Positions 43,826-54,573 of a DNA stretch of 64,000 bases are shown piece by piece; positions within the stretch are counted from its first letter, which is position 1; the number at the start of each line of letters is the position of its first letter. Position numbers and translations under genes: made by a program. The notes beneath the pieces were generated by a model. That model was not told the DNA's origin. It made no database searches and saw only the letters and a list, made by a program, of their open reading frames with translations. This stretch comes from Roseateles hydrophilus (GTDB taxonomy: Bacteria > Pseudomonadota > Gammaproteobacteria > Burkholderiales > Burkholderiaceae_C), in NCBI RefSeq assembly GCF_026712245.1, contig NZ_JAPPUY010000005.1, positions 248,001-312,000 on the forward strand. The letters run 5' to 3'.

Positions 43826-44600
43826 TGAGCTCCTCTTTCCAGAAACCCGACCACGACGAGCTGGCCGGCACCGAGCAGCCCTTCGTTGCCCACCTGATGG
43901 AGCTGCGCGACCGCCTGGTGCGTGCGCTGATCGCCGTCGTCGTGTGCTTCGGCGCCCTGTGCATCTACCCGGGCCCCGGGCCCATGTACGACCTGCTCGC
44001 CGCGCCGCTGGTGGCCCACCTGCCGGCGGGCACGACGATGATCGCCACCAACGTGATCGCGCCGTTCTTCGTGCCCATCAAGATCACGATGCTGGCCGGC
44101 TTCATGCTCGCGCTGCCGGTGGTGCTCTACCAGGCCTGGGCCTTCATCGCGCCGGGCCTGTACTCGCACGAGAAGCGGCTGGTGATGCCGCTGGTGCTGT
44201 CCAGCACGCTGCTGTTCTTTGCCGGCGTGGCGTTTTGCTACTTCTTCGTCTTCGGCCAGGTCTTCCAGTTCATCCAGAGCTTCGCGCCCAAGAGCATCAC
44301 GGCGGCGCCGGACATCGAGGCCTACCTCGGCTTCGTCATGAACATGTTCATCGCCTTCGGTGCGGCGTTCGAGGTGCCGGTGGTGGTGGTGGTGCTGGCG
44401 CGCATGGGCATCGTGTCGGTGGAGAAGCTGCGCGAATGGCGCGGCTACTTCATCGTCGTGGCCTTCATCATCGCGGCCGTCATCACGCCGCCCGACATCG
44501 TCTCGCAGCTGGCGCTGGCCATCCCGATGTGCCTGCTGTACGAGCTGGGTCTGCTGGCCGCCGGCTACTTCATCCGCAGCACGACACCGCCGCCGGAAGA

Positions 44601-44625
<25 letters not shown>
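43825..44625 (+). CDS. tatC: Twin-arginine translocase subunit TatC
   Basis: TatC, 266 residues, six membrane helices, binds the twin-arginine signal peptide. Motifs: FVAHLMELRDRLVRALIAV at the N-terminus, LPVVLYQAWAFIAPGLYSHEKR and FGAAFEVPVVVVVL. The C-terminus runs 25 bp into the convergent protease gene. Likely Tat substrates in this window include the Rieske protein. Confidence 0.97.
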
Positions 44626-45785
<1,160 letters not shown>

Positions 45786-45796
45786 TTCATCACCCC

Positions 45797-46543
45797 ATGA
45801 CCGATCGCGCCGCGCTGGAACGCCAGCTCAACCAATGGCTGGAGCCCACACGGTTCAAGGATTATGGGCCGAACGGCCTGCAGGTCGAGGGACGCGCCGA
45901 GGTCAACCGGCTGGTCTGCGGGGTCACGGCGAGCCTGGCCTTGATCGATGCCGCCATCGCGGCGCAGGCCGATGCCATCCTCGTGCACCACGGCCTGTTC
46001 TGGCGTGGCCAGGACGGCCGCGTGACCGGCTGGATGAAGCAGCGCCTGGCCCGCCTCATCCAGCACGACATCAGCCTGTTTGCCTACCACCTGCCGCTGG
46101 ACGCCCACCCCGAGTTGGGCAACAACGCGCAGCTGGGCCGGCGCCTGGGCTGGATGGCCGATGGCCGCTTTGGCGACCAGGACCTGGGCTTCACGGCGGC
46201 TGTCGAGCCGACGACGCTGGTGGCCGTGAGCGCGCAGTTGCGCACGCTGACCGGGCGTGACGTGACCGCTGTCGAAGGCGATGGCCGGCCGCTGCGCCGC
46301 GTGGCCTGGTGCAGCGGCGGGGCGCAGGGCTATTTCGAGTCGGCCATCGCGGCCGGTGCCGATGTCTTCATCACCGGCGAAATCTCCGAGCCTCAGGCCC
46401 ACTACGCCCGCGAGACCGGCGTGGCCTTCATCGCTGCCGGTCACCACGCCACCGAGCGCTACGGTGTGCAAGGCGTGGGCGAGCGCGTGGCGGCCGAGTT
46501 GGGCCTGGCGGTGCGCTTCATCGACGTGCCCAATCCGGCCTGA
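45797..46543 (+). CDS. Nif3-like dinuclear metal centre protein
   Basis: A 248-residue Nif3/YbgI (GTP cyclohydrolase 1 type 2-like) protein. Metal ligands in ILVHHGLFWRG (HH) near residue 60 and the later VAFIAAGHHATERYGVQ (H…E). The LPLDAHPELGNNAQLGRRLG segment is a family hallmark. The cellular role is unclear. It is divergent from the protease gene with a very short shared regulatory region. Confidence 0.94.
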   Translation: MTDRAALERQLNQWLEPTRFKDYGPNGLQVEGRAEVNRLVCGVTASLALIDAAIAAQADAILVHHGLFWRGQDGRVTGWMKQRLARLIQHDISLFAYHLPLDAHPELGNNAQLGRRLGWMADGRFGDQDLGFTAAVEPTTLVAVSAQLRTLTGRDVTAVEGDGRPLRRVAWCSGGAQGYFESAIAAGADVFITGEISEPQAHYARETGVAFIAAGHHATERYGVQGVGERVAAELGLAVRFIDVPNPA

Positions 46544-46624
46544 GCTCAGCCCAACCGCGCCCTAACCCTGGCGTAACGCGGCGGCCCGCGACCGCCCCTA
46601 GCATGCAGCGATGAATTCGCTCGC

Positions 46625-47320
46625 TTGCCGCTGCTCCGCACTTGCGCCGACCGAGGCGCCGCGCGAGCGGTGTGGCGTGGCACCGCTGTCGGCTTGAGCA
46701 CCGTCGCGTTTTGGCGGCCCGGCGCGCCGGTGTGGCGCCCGCGGGCGGTGATGCTGGCGGTGCTGATGGGGCACGCCGTGCTGTTGCTGCTGTTCTGGCA
46801 GGCGCGCCTGCAGCCCGCCACCAGCAGTGAAGCCCGACGGGCGCTGGCGTTGCGGCTGGTGGCGCCCGTTCAGCCGCCGCGCCCGCGCCGCGCGCCGGCC
46901 GAGGCGCCGCAGTGGCCGGGCCCGCCGGCCAACGTGCCGCCCCTGGCGCCACCGGACTTCACGGTGGCCGCCACCACGGCAGCCGGCCCGGGCGCCGATG
47001 CCTCACCGGCCGGCACGCCTGGCACGCCGCCATCGCCGGCACGGGCCGCCTCGGGCAGCGCGCCGCTGGACCTGCGGCCACGTGCCGAGGTGCTGCGCGG
47101 CGCGCTGGCCAACCCGGCCACGACCGATCCGCGCAGCAACACGCCCCGGCCCACGGTCGAGGAGCGCATCGCCATGGCCCTGAACCCCGAGTTGTGCGTC
47201 AAGCTCGAGCGCGATGCGCAGGGCGTGGTGACGCGCCGCATGGGCCGCATGGTGGGCACGCTGACCCACCTGCAGGCCACGCTGGGCGTGGGCGCCATGA
47301 GCGTGAGCACCTGCCAGTAG
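46625..47320 (+). CDS. Hypothetical single-helix protein with Pro-rich region
   Basis: A protein of up to 231 residues with one predicted membrane helix (VMLAVLMGHAVLLLLFWQ), a Pro/Ala-rich periplasmic-type linker and a C-terminal conserved-looking part (TVEERIAMALNPELCVKLERDAQG). The layout (N-in anchor, Pro-rich stalk) recalls TonB-like energy transducers or DUF-type envelope proteins, but there is no recognisable TonB C-terminal domain. The start is uncertain: TTG 46625 is the longest; ATG 46751 begins right at the helix and is a good alternative. Convergent with the M14 peptidase gene. Confidence 0.62.
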   Translation: MPLLRTCADRGAARAVWRGTAVGLSTVAFWRPGAPVWRPRAVMLAVLMGHAVLLLLFWQARLQPATSSEARRALALRLVAPVQPPRPRRAPAEAPQWPGPPANVPPLAPPDFTVAATTAAGPGADASPAGTPGTPPSPARAASGSAPLDLRPRAEVLRGALANPATTDPRSNTPRPTVEERIAMALNPELCVKLERDAQGVVTRRMGRMVGTLTHLQATLGVGAMSVSTCQ

Positions 47321-47323
47321 CCG

Positions 47324-48244
47324 TCAGTCCGCGGCCGACAGCGCGTAGGCGATGGCCGCCCGCACGGCAGCGACCTGCGCATCCAGGCATTGCTGCGGCG
47401 TCGTGCGCGGGCTGTCGGGGTAGACCTCGGTGGTGGTGCTGAAGCGCGCCGCCGTGATGGCCGCGCACAGGCCCTTGCGCGCCACGGCGTAGCTGATGAC
47501 GCCGGGCGACTGCAACGGGCAGCCGATGATGAGGCCGTGGGCGTCGGGCGGCGCGATGTGGGTGACCTGCGCCACGGCGTTGATGACGGCGCGCTGGAAT
47601 GCGGGCTGGGGGCGGTCCGCATCGTCGACGAGGTAGAAGCCGTCGGGCACGGTGTCCGGCACGAAGGCCTCGCCGTCGCGGGCGGCCAGCGCGGGGCGGA
47701 ACTCGGCCTCGTCGCTGTCGGTGGTCTCGTGCAGGTCGATGTGCAGCCGCGTGCGGCCGTGCAGCGGCGCCAGCAGGGCCACCAGCGCCGCCGACTCGCC
47801 GGCCGGGCTGCCGGCGCGGAAGTTGCGGTTGGGGTCCAGCGCATCGGGGTTCCAGCGCTGCACGCGTTCGTAGGCCCAGGGGCTGACGCAGGGCACGGCC
47901 AGCAGGTTGGCCCGGCCGGCGGTCTCGGTGCCGTGGTCGCGCAGGAACTGCAGGGCGCCGTGCACGCCGCTGGTCTCGTAGCCGTGCACGCCGCCGGTGA
48001 TCACCAGCGTGGGCAGGTCGTCGCGCCAGTCGCGGCTGCGCACAGCCAGCAGCGGGAAGCGCTCGCCGTCGTAGACCAGCGCGCCGTACTCGCTGACGTC
48101 GAAGGACTGGCGCAGCGGCTCGAGGGCAGCCAGCACGTCATCGGCGTAGCTGCGCTGGCTGACGACGCGGGCGCGCCAGGCGGCCACGTCGGCAGGCCCC
48201 CAGGGCTGACCGGGTGTACCGATGGGGTAGGGGGGCGGGGTCAA
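47324..48244 (-). CDS. M14 family metallocarboxypeptidase
   Basis: A 306-residue zinc carboxypeptidase-like enzyme (M14 family). Zinc ligands: His and Glu in GGVHGYETSG and His in HIDLHETTD; substrate-binding Asn/Arg in DPNRNF; the catalytic Glu in TTTEVYPD. It is cytosolic (no signal peptide). Related proteins cleave peptides or N-acyl amino acids (succinylglutamate desuccinylase-type), so the exact substrate is open. Divergent from pdxA. Confidence 0.86.
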   Translation of the reverse strand: MTPPPYPIGTPGQPWGPADVAAWRARVVSQRSYADDVLAALEPLRQSFDVSEYGALVYDGERFPLLAVRSRDWRDDLPTLVITGGVHGYETSGVHGALQFLRDHGTETAGRANLLAVPCVSPWAYERVQRWNPDALDPNRNFRAGSPAGESAALVALLAPLHGRTRLHIDLHETTDSDEAEFRPALAARDGEAFVPDTVPDGFYLVDDADRPQPAFQRAVINAVAQVTHIAPPDAHGLIIGCPLQSPGVISYAVARKGLCAAITAARFSTTTEVYPDSPRTTPQQCLDAQVAAVRAAIAYALSAAD

Positions 48245-48316
48245 GGGCTTCTCCGGCGCTGCAAGGGTGGCCGGCAGTCTGCCAGCGGCTGGGGTGGTGC
48301 GATGAAAGAATGCGTC

Positions 48317-49318
48317 ATGTCTTTAGCGTCCCAACTTCCCCTGCCCATCGTCATCAGCATGGGCGACGCCTGCGGCATCGGCCCCGAGATCATTGCCAGC
48401 CTGTGGCGCCGCGAGGCACCGCGCGAGGCCGTCGTGGTGGGCGATGTGGCCGTGATGCGCCGTGCCGTGGCGATGACTGGCGGCGGGCTGGCGGTGCTGC
48501 AGCTCACGTCACTGGCCGAACACGACCGCGTGCCGCCGCGCTGCGTGCCTGTCTGGCAGCCAGAAGGCCTGCCGGCGGGGCTGGGCGAATTGCCTCTCGG
48601 GCAGGTGGACGCGCGCGCTGGGGGCGCGGCGGCCTTGTGCATCGACGCGGCGGCGGCACAAGTCCAGGCTGGTCGGGCGCGGGCGCTGGTCACGGCGCCC
48701 ATCCACAAGGAGGCCCTGCATGCGGCCGGCTCGCCGTTCCCCGGGCACACCGAGATGCTGCAGGCGCTGGCCGGCGGGGCGCCGGTGCGCATGATGCTGG
48801 CCAACGAGGAGCTGCGCACGGTGCTGGTCACCATCCACTGCGCGCTGCGCGATGCCATCGCGCGCGTGACCCGGGCCAGCGTGCTGGAGACGGTGCGCAT
48901 CACCGGCGCCGCGCTGCAGCGCATGGGCATCGCGGCGCCGCGCATCGCGGTGGCCGGGCTGAATCCGCATGCGGGCGAGGGAGGCTTGTTCGGCGACGAG
49001 GAGATCCACCACATCGCGCCGGCCATCGCCGATGCGCGCGCGCTGGGGCTGGATGCGACCGGCCCCCATGCGCCGGACACGGTCTTCATGCGTGCGCGGC
49101 GCGGCGAGTTCGACGTGGTCGTCGCGATGACGCACGACCACGGGCTGATCCCGGTCAAGTACCTGGGCGTGGAGCAGGGCGTCAACGTGACGCTAGGTCT
49201 GCCCTTCGTGCGCACCAGCCCCGATCACGGCACGGCGTTCGACATCGCTGGGCGCGGCATTGCCGACCCGGCCAGCCTCGCGGCGGCGTTGGCGATGGCA
49301 AGGCGATTGACCGTCTGA
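48317..49318 (+). CDS. pdxA: 4-hydroxythreonine-4-phosphate dehydrogenase-like protein
   Basis: PdxA family, 333 residues, NAD(P)-dependent oxidation of 4-phosphohydroxy-L-threonine in pyridoxal 5'-phosphate synthesis, or of a related four-carbon acid phosphate in PdxA2-type members. Motifs: MGDACGIGPEII (the usual GDPAGIGPE, with Ala-Cys in place of Pro-Ala), APIHKEALHAAG, PGHTEML, LNPHAGEGG (metal His) and MTHDHGLIPVKYLG (usual HDQGLI). The deviations from the canonical motifs make a PdxA2-like role possible. ATG 48317 was preferred over ATG 48302. Confidence 0.88.
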   Translation: MSLASQLPLPIVISMGDACGIGPEIIASLWRREAPREAVVVGDVAVMRRAVAMTGGGLAVLQLTSLAEHDRVPPRCVPVWQPEGLPAGLGELPLGQVDARAGGAAALCIDAAAAQVQAGRARALVTAPIHKEALHAAGSPFPGHTEMLQALAGGAPVRMMLANEELRTVLVTIHCALRDAIARVTRASVLETVRITGAALQRMGIAAPRIAVAGLNPHAGEGGLFGDEEIHHIAPAIADARALGLDATGPHAPDTVFMRARRGEFDVVVAMTHDHGLIPVKYLGVEQGVNVTLGLPFVRTSPDHGTAFDIAGRGIADPASLAAALAMARRLTV

Positions 49319-49420
49319 CGACGCTGGCGGCTCAAGGACGCAGGGGGCGGCGTTCCCGCGGGGGAACCGACCAGGATCGCGCGCGTTGAGCAGCGAGACG
49401 GGGCGAGGGGCCTGTTCACT

Positions 49421-51799
49421 TCAGCGCGTCGGTGTGAGCGCGGCGAGCTGCGCGCGGGCACGGGCCGTGGCGCGCTCCAGCAGGTGGGCGGTCTCGTAGG
49501 CGCGCATGCGGCCAGCCTCGCACAGCTTCTTCAGCATGCGAGCAGTCATGGTGACCGTTTCCTGGTGGCGGTTGCCGTGCGTGAAGATGAAGAAGCTGCG
49601 GCCCGCGCTGATGTGGGCCAGGCGCATCTTCTGCCACTCGGTGCCGGTGTGCATCTGGTAGGCGAATCCCAGCTGCATGTTGTCTACCAGCAGCGCGCCG
49701 CCGCTGGGTTCGGCGGCGCTCTCGGCGGCAGGCAGGCCGTCGATGGAGATGTCCACGGCCTGCAGCGGCTCGGCGGCAGCGACGGCGTCGTTGCCGGACA
49801 GGTCCAGATCGAGCTCGCCGTTCCAGTCGACGGTGGCCTCCTCGACTAGGCCCAGACTCTTGGCCTCGGCCGGGGTCAGCCGCTGACTGGCATCCAGGTC
49901 GCCCGGCAGCGTCTCGCCTGCCATGGGCTTGGCCAGGTCGGCCTCGGCCGGTGGCGGCACGCCGAAGATCTGGTCGAGCTGCTTGATCAGCAGGTTGGTG
50001 TCCAGCGCGCTGGGGGCCTGGCCCTTCAGCGACTCGGCATGCGCCGGCAGCAGCGCACCGAAGAAGTCCTTGCGCGGCGCGTCGGGCCAGCGGATCAGGT
50101 CCAGCCCCTCGTTCAGCGTGCGCATCAGGTTGGGCAGCTCGCGCAGGAAGTCGGCACGGGCGGCCGTGCCGCCCTTGGGCTGCACGCTCATGACCAGGCT
50201 GCGGCCCAGCGTGCGCAGGCGCAGCGCACGTTCAGGCGCCCCTTCTCGCGAGGCCAGCACGATGGCCTGGCTCCAGACCTGGGCCAGGAAATTGCGCAGG
50301 AAGTCCTGCATCGGCACGCGCGCCAGCTGCTGCTGCAGTTGCAGTGCATAGCGCTGTTGCAGGCGCAGGTCGGTCTCGCGCCGCTCAACGACGGCGGCCG
50401 CGTCGCCCGAGGCCTTCAGCGTGACGCGGGCTTGCTCGGCGATGAAGGCTTCCAGGTCGTCCAGCTTGGACGTGTAGACGTCCATGCGGTCGAAGTCGCC
50501 CTGTGTGACGTCTTGCACCAGGTCGCGCACATGGGTCAGGAAGGCCCGGCCCGGGTCTTCGCTGAAGTCGTCGAATGCGCAGGCCAGCGAGGCCAGCCGG
50601 TTGACGAACTGGCGCACTGGGTGGCGGCGCGACGAGAAGAACGTCTCGTCCCCCAGTGCCGCCCGCAGCACCGGCAACTGCAGCCGCGCCAGCAGGCGCG
50701 CCATCTGCGGCGGCACCTTGGGGTCGGACAGGATCTGGTCGAACAGGCTGCTGACGACGTCGATGACCATGTGGTCCAGCCGGCCCGTGGCGGCCTGGCG
50801 CAGCTCGTCGCGGTGCAGCTGGATCAGGTTGGGTGGCAGCGGCAGCTGGCCCCAGGCGCTGGGTTCGCCGGACAGCGTGTCCAGCCCCATGCGGCTGGAG
50901 TGGCCGCTGTCGTGGGCGTCGAAGGCTGCGGGCGCTTGGGCAAGGCGGCGCAGCAGGTCCATCATGTGCGGGTCGACACGGCCGATGCCCGGCCCCATGC
51001 TGCTGCGGCCGCCGAAGCCGCCGGCGCTGCCGCCCATCGTGCTGCGACCCAGCGTGCCGTGGCCCGAGCTGATCGCGCCGCTGCGCGTTGACATGGCGCC
51101 GTGCCCCGAGTCGAGCTCCGCGTGCTGACTGGCCGCACCGCCGAGCGCACCGTGCCGCGATGCGCCGTCCGGCGTCGCCCGCACACGCAGGTCCTGCGGC
51201 CGTAGCCCGCGTGAGCGCAGCAGCTCGGCGATGTCGGCATAGCAGCCGCGCATCTCCTGGGCCAGCGAGCGGGTCAGCTCGTCGGTCAGCGTCTGGCGCG
51301 TCAGCGGGTCGTCGGTGATGGCCTGCACGGCGTCCAGCAGTGCCTGGCCGATGAGCTCCGGCCGCAGCGGGTTGCGCTCGCCGACCTGGATGCTTGAGAT
51401 GTAGGACTCGACTTCGCGCAGCTCCCACTCGCTGTGGTGGCCGATGGCCAGGCCGATGCGGTCTGCGGCGACGAGGTTGTTGACCTGATCGTCATCCATC
51501 AGCGACAGCTCGCCCCAGTCCTTCTTGGCGGAGGGCGTGGTCTCGGTCTTGGCGCCGGACTGTTCGGCCGTGACCTGCCGGCGCAAACTCTGCAGGAACC
51601 GCTGCGAGAACGTGCCTTGCTGCTGCCTGAAGACGAACTGTGCGGCGAGCAAGGCGTCGCGCCGCTTGATCTGCCCGGCCGACAGCGCCGACAGTCCCAG
51701 ACCTTCGGCGCAGCGCTCCGCCGCCTGCTCGCCCGCCAACCGGATGCGGGTCAGCGAGGCTTCGAGGTGGGGATTCAGGCGAATCTCGGGCGCGTTCAT
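49421..51799 (-). CDS. DUF1631 family protein
   Basis: A 792-residue cytosolic protein of the DUF1631 family (unknown function, found in beta/gammaproteobacteria, sometimes suggested to be linked with motility or envelope stress). Features: a long helical N-terminal part (DALLAAQFVFRQQQGTFSQR), a Ser/Gly/His low-complexity segment (ISSGHGTLGRSTMGGSAGG), a helical core (QLPVLRAALGDETFFSSRRHPVRQFVNRLA in about residues 376-405), and a conserved C-terminal beta domain (FAYQMHTGTEWQKMRLAHIS, SFFIFTHGNRHQETVTM), which recalls PilZ-like folds. ATG 51799 (MNAPEIRLNP) preferred over TTG 51829. Confidence 0.88.
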   Translation of the reverse strand: MNAPEIRLNPHLEASLTRIRLAGEQAAERCAEGLGLSALSAGQIKRRDALLAAQFVFRQQQGTFSQRFLQSLRRQVTAEQSGAKTETTPSAKKDWGELSLMDDDQVNNLVAADRIGLAIGHHSEWELREVESYISSIQVGERNPLRPELIGQALLDAVQAITDDPLTRQTLTDELTRSLAQEMRGCYADIAELLRSRGLRPQDLRVRATPDGASRHGALGGAASQHAELDSGHGAMSTRSGAISSGHGTLGRSTMGGSAGGFGGRSSMGPGIGRVDPHMMDLLRRLAQAPAAFDAHDSGHSSRMGLDTLSGEPSAWGQLPLPPNLIQLHRDELRQAATGRLDHMVIDVVSSLFDQILSDPKVPPQMARLLARLQLPVLRAALGDETFFSSRRHPVRQFVNRLASLACAFDDFSEDPGRAFLTHVRDLVQDVTQGDFDRMDVYTSKLDDLEAFIAEQARVTLKASGDAAAVVERRETDLRLQQRYALQLQQQLARVPMQDFLRNFLAQVWSQAIVLASREGAPERALRLRTLGRSLVMSVQPKGGTAARADFLRELPNLMRTLNEGLDLIRWPDAPRKDFFGALLPAHAESLKGQAPSALDTNLLIKQLDQIFGVPPPAEADLAKPMAGETLPGDLDASQRLTPAEAKSLGLVEEATVDWNGELDLDLSGNDAVAAAEPLQAVDISIDGLPAAESAAEPSGGALLVDNMQLGFAYQMHTGTEWQKMRLAHISAGRSFFIFTHGNRHQETVTMTARMLKKLCEAGRMRAYETAHLLERATARARAQLAALTPTR

Positions 51800-51884
51800 C
51801 GAGGGGGTGGGGCGCAGGCTTGCACCCAAAGTATCGCGCCGGCCGCAAGCCGGGGTTTCCGGCAGGGCGTCAAATCCGTGGCAA

Positions 51885-51917
51885 AAACAAGCCCGGTAAC
51901 GATTGTTTACCGGGCGC
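51885..51917 (-). terminator. Terminator after mscL
   Basis: Inverted repeat GCCCGGTAAC / GTTTACCGGGC (51891-51915) with a 4-nt loop, followed on the minus strand by a T-rich run (TTGTTTTT). It ends the mscL transcript just before the DUF1631 gene. Confidence 0.85.
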
Positions 51918-51929
51918 TTGCAATTTCGA

Positions 51930-52349
51930 TCAGCGCTTGAGCGAGTCGCGGATCTCGCGCAGCAACTGGATGTCTTCCGGTGTGGGCGGCGGTTCGGCCG
52001 GTGCGGCGGCGGGTTCGCTGCGCTTGAGGCGGTTGATTTGCTTGATCATCAGGAAGATGACGAAGGCCAGGATGATGAAGTTCAGCGACACGGTCATGAA
52101 GCTGCCGTAGGCCAGCACAGCGCCTTCCTTCTTGGCGTCGGCCAGCGTCGTGGCTGTCTGGCCGGCCAGTGGGATGAAGTAGTTGCTGAAGTCCAGGCCG
52201 CCGAACACCTTGCTGACCACCGGCATGATGACGTCGCCGACCAGCGAGTCCACGATCTTGCCGAAAGCACCGCCAATGATGACGCCGACGGCCAGGTCGA
52301 TGACATTCCCCTTGACGGCGAACTCCCGGAACTCAGACAAGAAACTCAT
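51930..52349 (-). CDS. mscL: Large-conductance mechanosensitive channel
   Basis: MscL, 139 residues, homopentameric inner-membrane channel that opens under high membrane tension. N-terminus [21 protein letters not shown] followed by [16 protein letters not shown] (first helix), second helix [19 protein letters not shown], and a charged C-terminal helix. Divergent from petA, with 179 bp between them that carry a CTAGAAT box at 52481-52487 for the pet operon. Confidence 0.97.
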   Translation of the reverse strand: MSFLSEFREFAVKGNVIDLAVGVIIGGAFGKIVDSLVGDVIMPVVSKVFGGLDFSNYFIPLAGQTATTLADAKKEGAVLAYGSFMTVSLNFIILAFVIFLMIKQINRLKRSEPAAAPAEPPPTPEDIQLLREIRDSLKR

Positions 52350-52528
52350 GCGGACTCCTGCAAAAAAGGGTGGATTGTGAGGGGCGGCGGCGATGTTGAC
52401 GCCAACTCCGCGGGGCCAGAAGGCGGGTAAACCTGCGTGCTTTCGCCCGCGCGGCGGGGCGGGGCGCCAGCCAGCCTCCGCTAGAATCCCAGGCTGCCCG
52501 AGATCAGAAGTCTCTTTAGAGGACCCTC

Positions 52529-53125
52529 ATGAGTGACCAGCAAGTGGACCAAGGCAAGCGCACCTGGTTGATCGCAACCGGTTGTGCAGGTGCCGTGGGT
52601 GGCGTGGCAACCGCCGTTCCCTTCGTCAGCACCTTTGCGCCCAGCGAACGAGCCAAGGCCGCCGGCGCGCCGGTCGAGGTGGACATTTCCGGCCTGAAGC
52701 CCGGCGAAAAGCTGACTGTGGAATGGCGCGGCAAGCCGGTCTGGATCGTGCGCCGCACGCCCGAACAGCTGGAGGCGCTCAAGCAGCATGACGCTGCGCT
52801 GGCAGACCCCAATTCCGATCGCAAGGCCTACCCGACGCCCGAGTACGCCAAGAACGGCCATCGCTCCATCAAGCCGGAGTACTTCGTCGCCGTGGGCATC
52901 TGCTCGCACCTGGGCTGCTCGCCCAGCGACAAGTTCGCCGCCGGCCCGCAGCCGTCGCTGCCGGACGACTGGACGGGCGGCTTCCTGTGCCCCTGCCACG
53001 GTTCGACCTTTGACATGGCCGGCCGCGTCTTCAAGAACAAGCCGGCGCCCGACAACCTCGAAGTGCCGCCCCACATGTACCTTGCCGACACCAAGCTGCT
53101 GATCGGTGAGGACAAGAAGGCCTAA
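52529..53125 (+). CDS. petA: Ubiquinol-cytochrome c reductase iron-sulfur subunit (Rieske)
   Basis: Rieske subunit of the bc1 complex, 198 residues. An N-terminal membrane anchor (TWLIATGCAGAVGGVATAVPF) is followed by the catalytic domain; the [2Fe-2S] ligands are in CSHLGC and CPCHGSTFD, including the two Cys and two His. A KR pair near the N-terminus fits Tat export. First gene of petABC. Confidence 0.97.
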   Translation: MSDQQVDQGKRTWLIATGCAGAVGGVATAVPFVSTFAPSERAKAAGAPVEVDISGLKPGEKLTVEWRGKPVWIVRRTPEQLEALKQHDAALADPNSDRKAYPTPEYAKNGHRSIKPEYFVAVGICSHLGCSPSDKFAAGPQPSLPDDWTGGFLCPCHGSTFDMAGRVFKNKPAPDNLEVPPHMYLADTKLLIGEDKKA

Positions 53126-53146
53126 CGAGAACAAACGGGACGACAC

Positions 53147-54553
53147 ATGGCTGAATTCAAGGAAGCCCCCGCGGGCGCATCTGTCGGCGTGAAGACCATG
53201 ACCTGGCTGGAGAACCGGTTCCCGACCGCGTTCGACGCCTACAAGGTCCACATGTCGGAGTACTACGCGCCGAAGAATTTCAACTGGTGGTACATCTTCG
53301 GCTCGCTGGCGCTGCTGGTGCTGGTGATCCAGATCGTCACCGGCATCTTCCTGGTGATGCACTACAAGCCGGACGCGGCGCTGGCCTTCGCGTCGGTCGA
53401 GTACATCATGCGCGACGTGCCCTGGGGCTGGTTGATCCGCTACATGCACTCCACGGGTGCGTCGGCCTTCTTCGTGGTCGTCTATCTGCATATGTTCCGT
53501 GGCTTGATCTACGGCAGCTACCGCAAGCCGCGCGAGCTGGTGTGGATCTTCGGCTGCGCGATCTTCCTGTGCCTGATGGCCGAGGCCTTCATGGGCTACC
53601 TGCTGCCCTGGGGCCAGATGTCGTACTGGGGCGCCCAGGTCATAGTGAACCTGTTCGCCGCCGTGCCCTTCGTTGGTGAAGACCTGGCCCTGATGATCCG
53701 CGGCGACTACGTCGTTGGTGACGCCACGCTGAACCGCTTCTTCAGCTTCCACGTCATCGCCGTGCCGCTGGTGCTGCTGGGCCTGGTGGTTGCCCACCTG
53801 CTGGCGCTGCACGATGTGGGTTCCAACAACCCCGACGGCATCGAGATCAAGAAAGGCCCGAAGGACGCCAACGGCAAGCCGCTGGATGGTGTGCCCTTCC
53901 ACCCGTTCTACTCGGTGCATGACATCTACGCGGTGTGCCTGTTCCTGCTGGCGTTCACGTCCATCGTGTTCTTCGCGCCCGAGTTCGGCGGCTACTTCCT
54001 GGAGTACAACAACTTCATCCCGGCCGACCCGTTGAAGACCCCGGCGCATATCGCGCCTGTCTGGTACTTCACGCCGTTCTATTCCATGCTGCGCGCGACC
54101 ACCGACGTGATGGTCAACGTGCTGTGCGGCGTCATCGGTCTGGCCGCGGTCGTGAGCTTCCTGAAGGGCAAGTTCGGCGGCCCCGCCAAGATCGCGCTGC
54201 TCGTCGGTGCGCTGGTGCTGATTGGTCTGCTCAAGGTCTTCGACGCCAAGTTCTGGGGTGTGGTGGTCATGGGTGGCGCGGTCGTCATCCTGTTCTTCCT
54301 GCCCTGGCTGGATCACAGTCCGGTCAAGTCCATCCGCTACCGCCCCGACTGGCACAAGTACGTCTACGCCGTGTTCGTCGTGTTCTTCCTGTGGCTGGGC
54401 TACCTCGGCATCCAGCCGCCCAGCGACCTGGGCACGCTGGTGGCGCAGATCGGCACGCTGTTCTATTTCGGCTTCTTCCTGCTGATGCCGTGGTGGAGCC
54501 GCCTGGGAACGCCCAAGCCGGTGCCCGACCGTGTGACCTTCAACGCCCACTGA
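53147..54553 (+). CDS. petB: Cytochrome b of the bc1 complex
   Basis: A 468-residue cytochrome b with eight or more helices. Heme-binding His pairs are in YMHSTGASAFF with YLHMFRGL, and FHVIAVPLVLLG with VAHLLALHDVGSNNP; the Qo-site region reads PLKTPAHIAPVWYF (the PEWY equivalent is here PVWY). The C-terminal extension of about 40 residues is usual in betaproteobacteria. Second gene of petABC, 21 bp after petA. Confidence 0.97.
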   Translation: MAEFKEAPAGASVGVKTMTWLENRFPTAFDAYKVHMSEYYAPKNFNWWYIFGSLALLVLVIQIVTGIFLVMHYKPDAALAFASVEYIMRDVPWGWLIRYMHSTGASAFFVVVYLHMFRGLIYGSYRKPRELVWIFGCAIFLCLMAEAFMGYLLPWGQMSYWGAQVIVNLFAAVPFVGEDLALMIRGDYVVGDATLNRFFSFHVIAVPLVLLGLVVAHLLALHDVGSNNPDGIEIKKGPKDANGKPLDGVPFHPFYSVHDIYAVCLFLLAFTSIVFFAPEFGGYFLEYNNFIPADPLKTPAHIAPVWYFTPFYSMLRATTDVMVNVLCGVIGLAAVVSFLKGKFGGPAKIALLVGALVLIGLLKVFDAKFWGVVVMGGAVVILFFLPWLDHSPVKSIRYRPDWHKYVYAVFVVFFLWLGYLGIQPPSDLGTLVAQIGTLFYFGFFLLMPWWSRLGTPKPVPDRVTFNAH

Positions 54554-54573
54554 GCCGCGGAGCTAGAACACCA

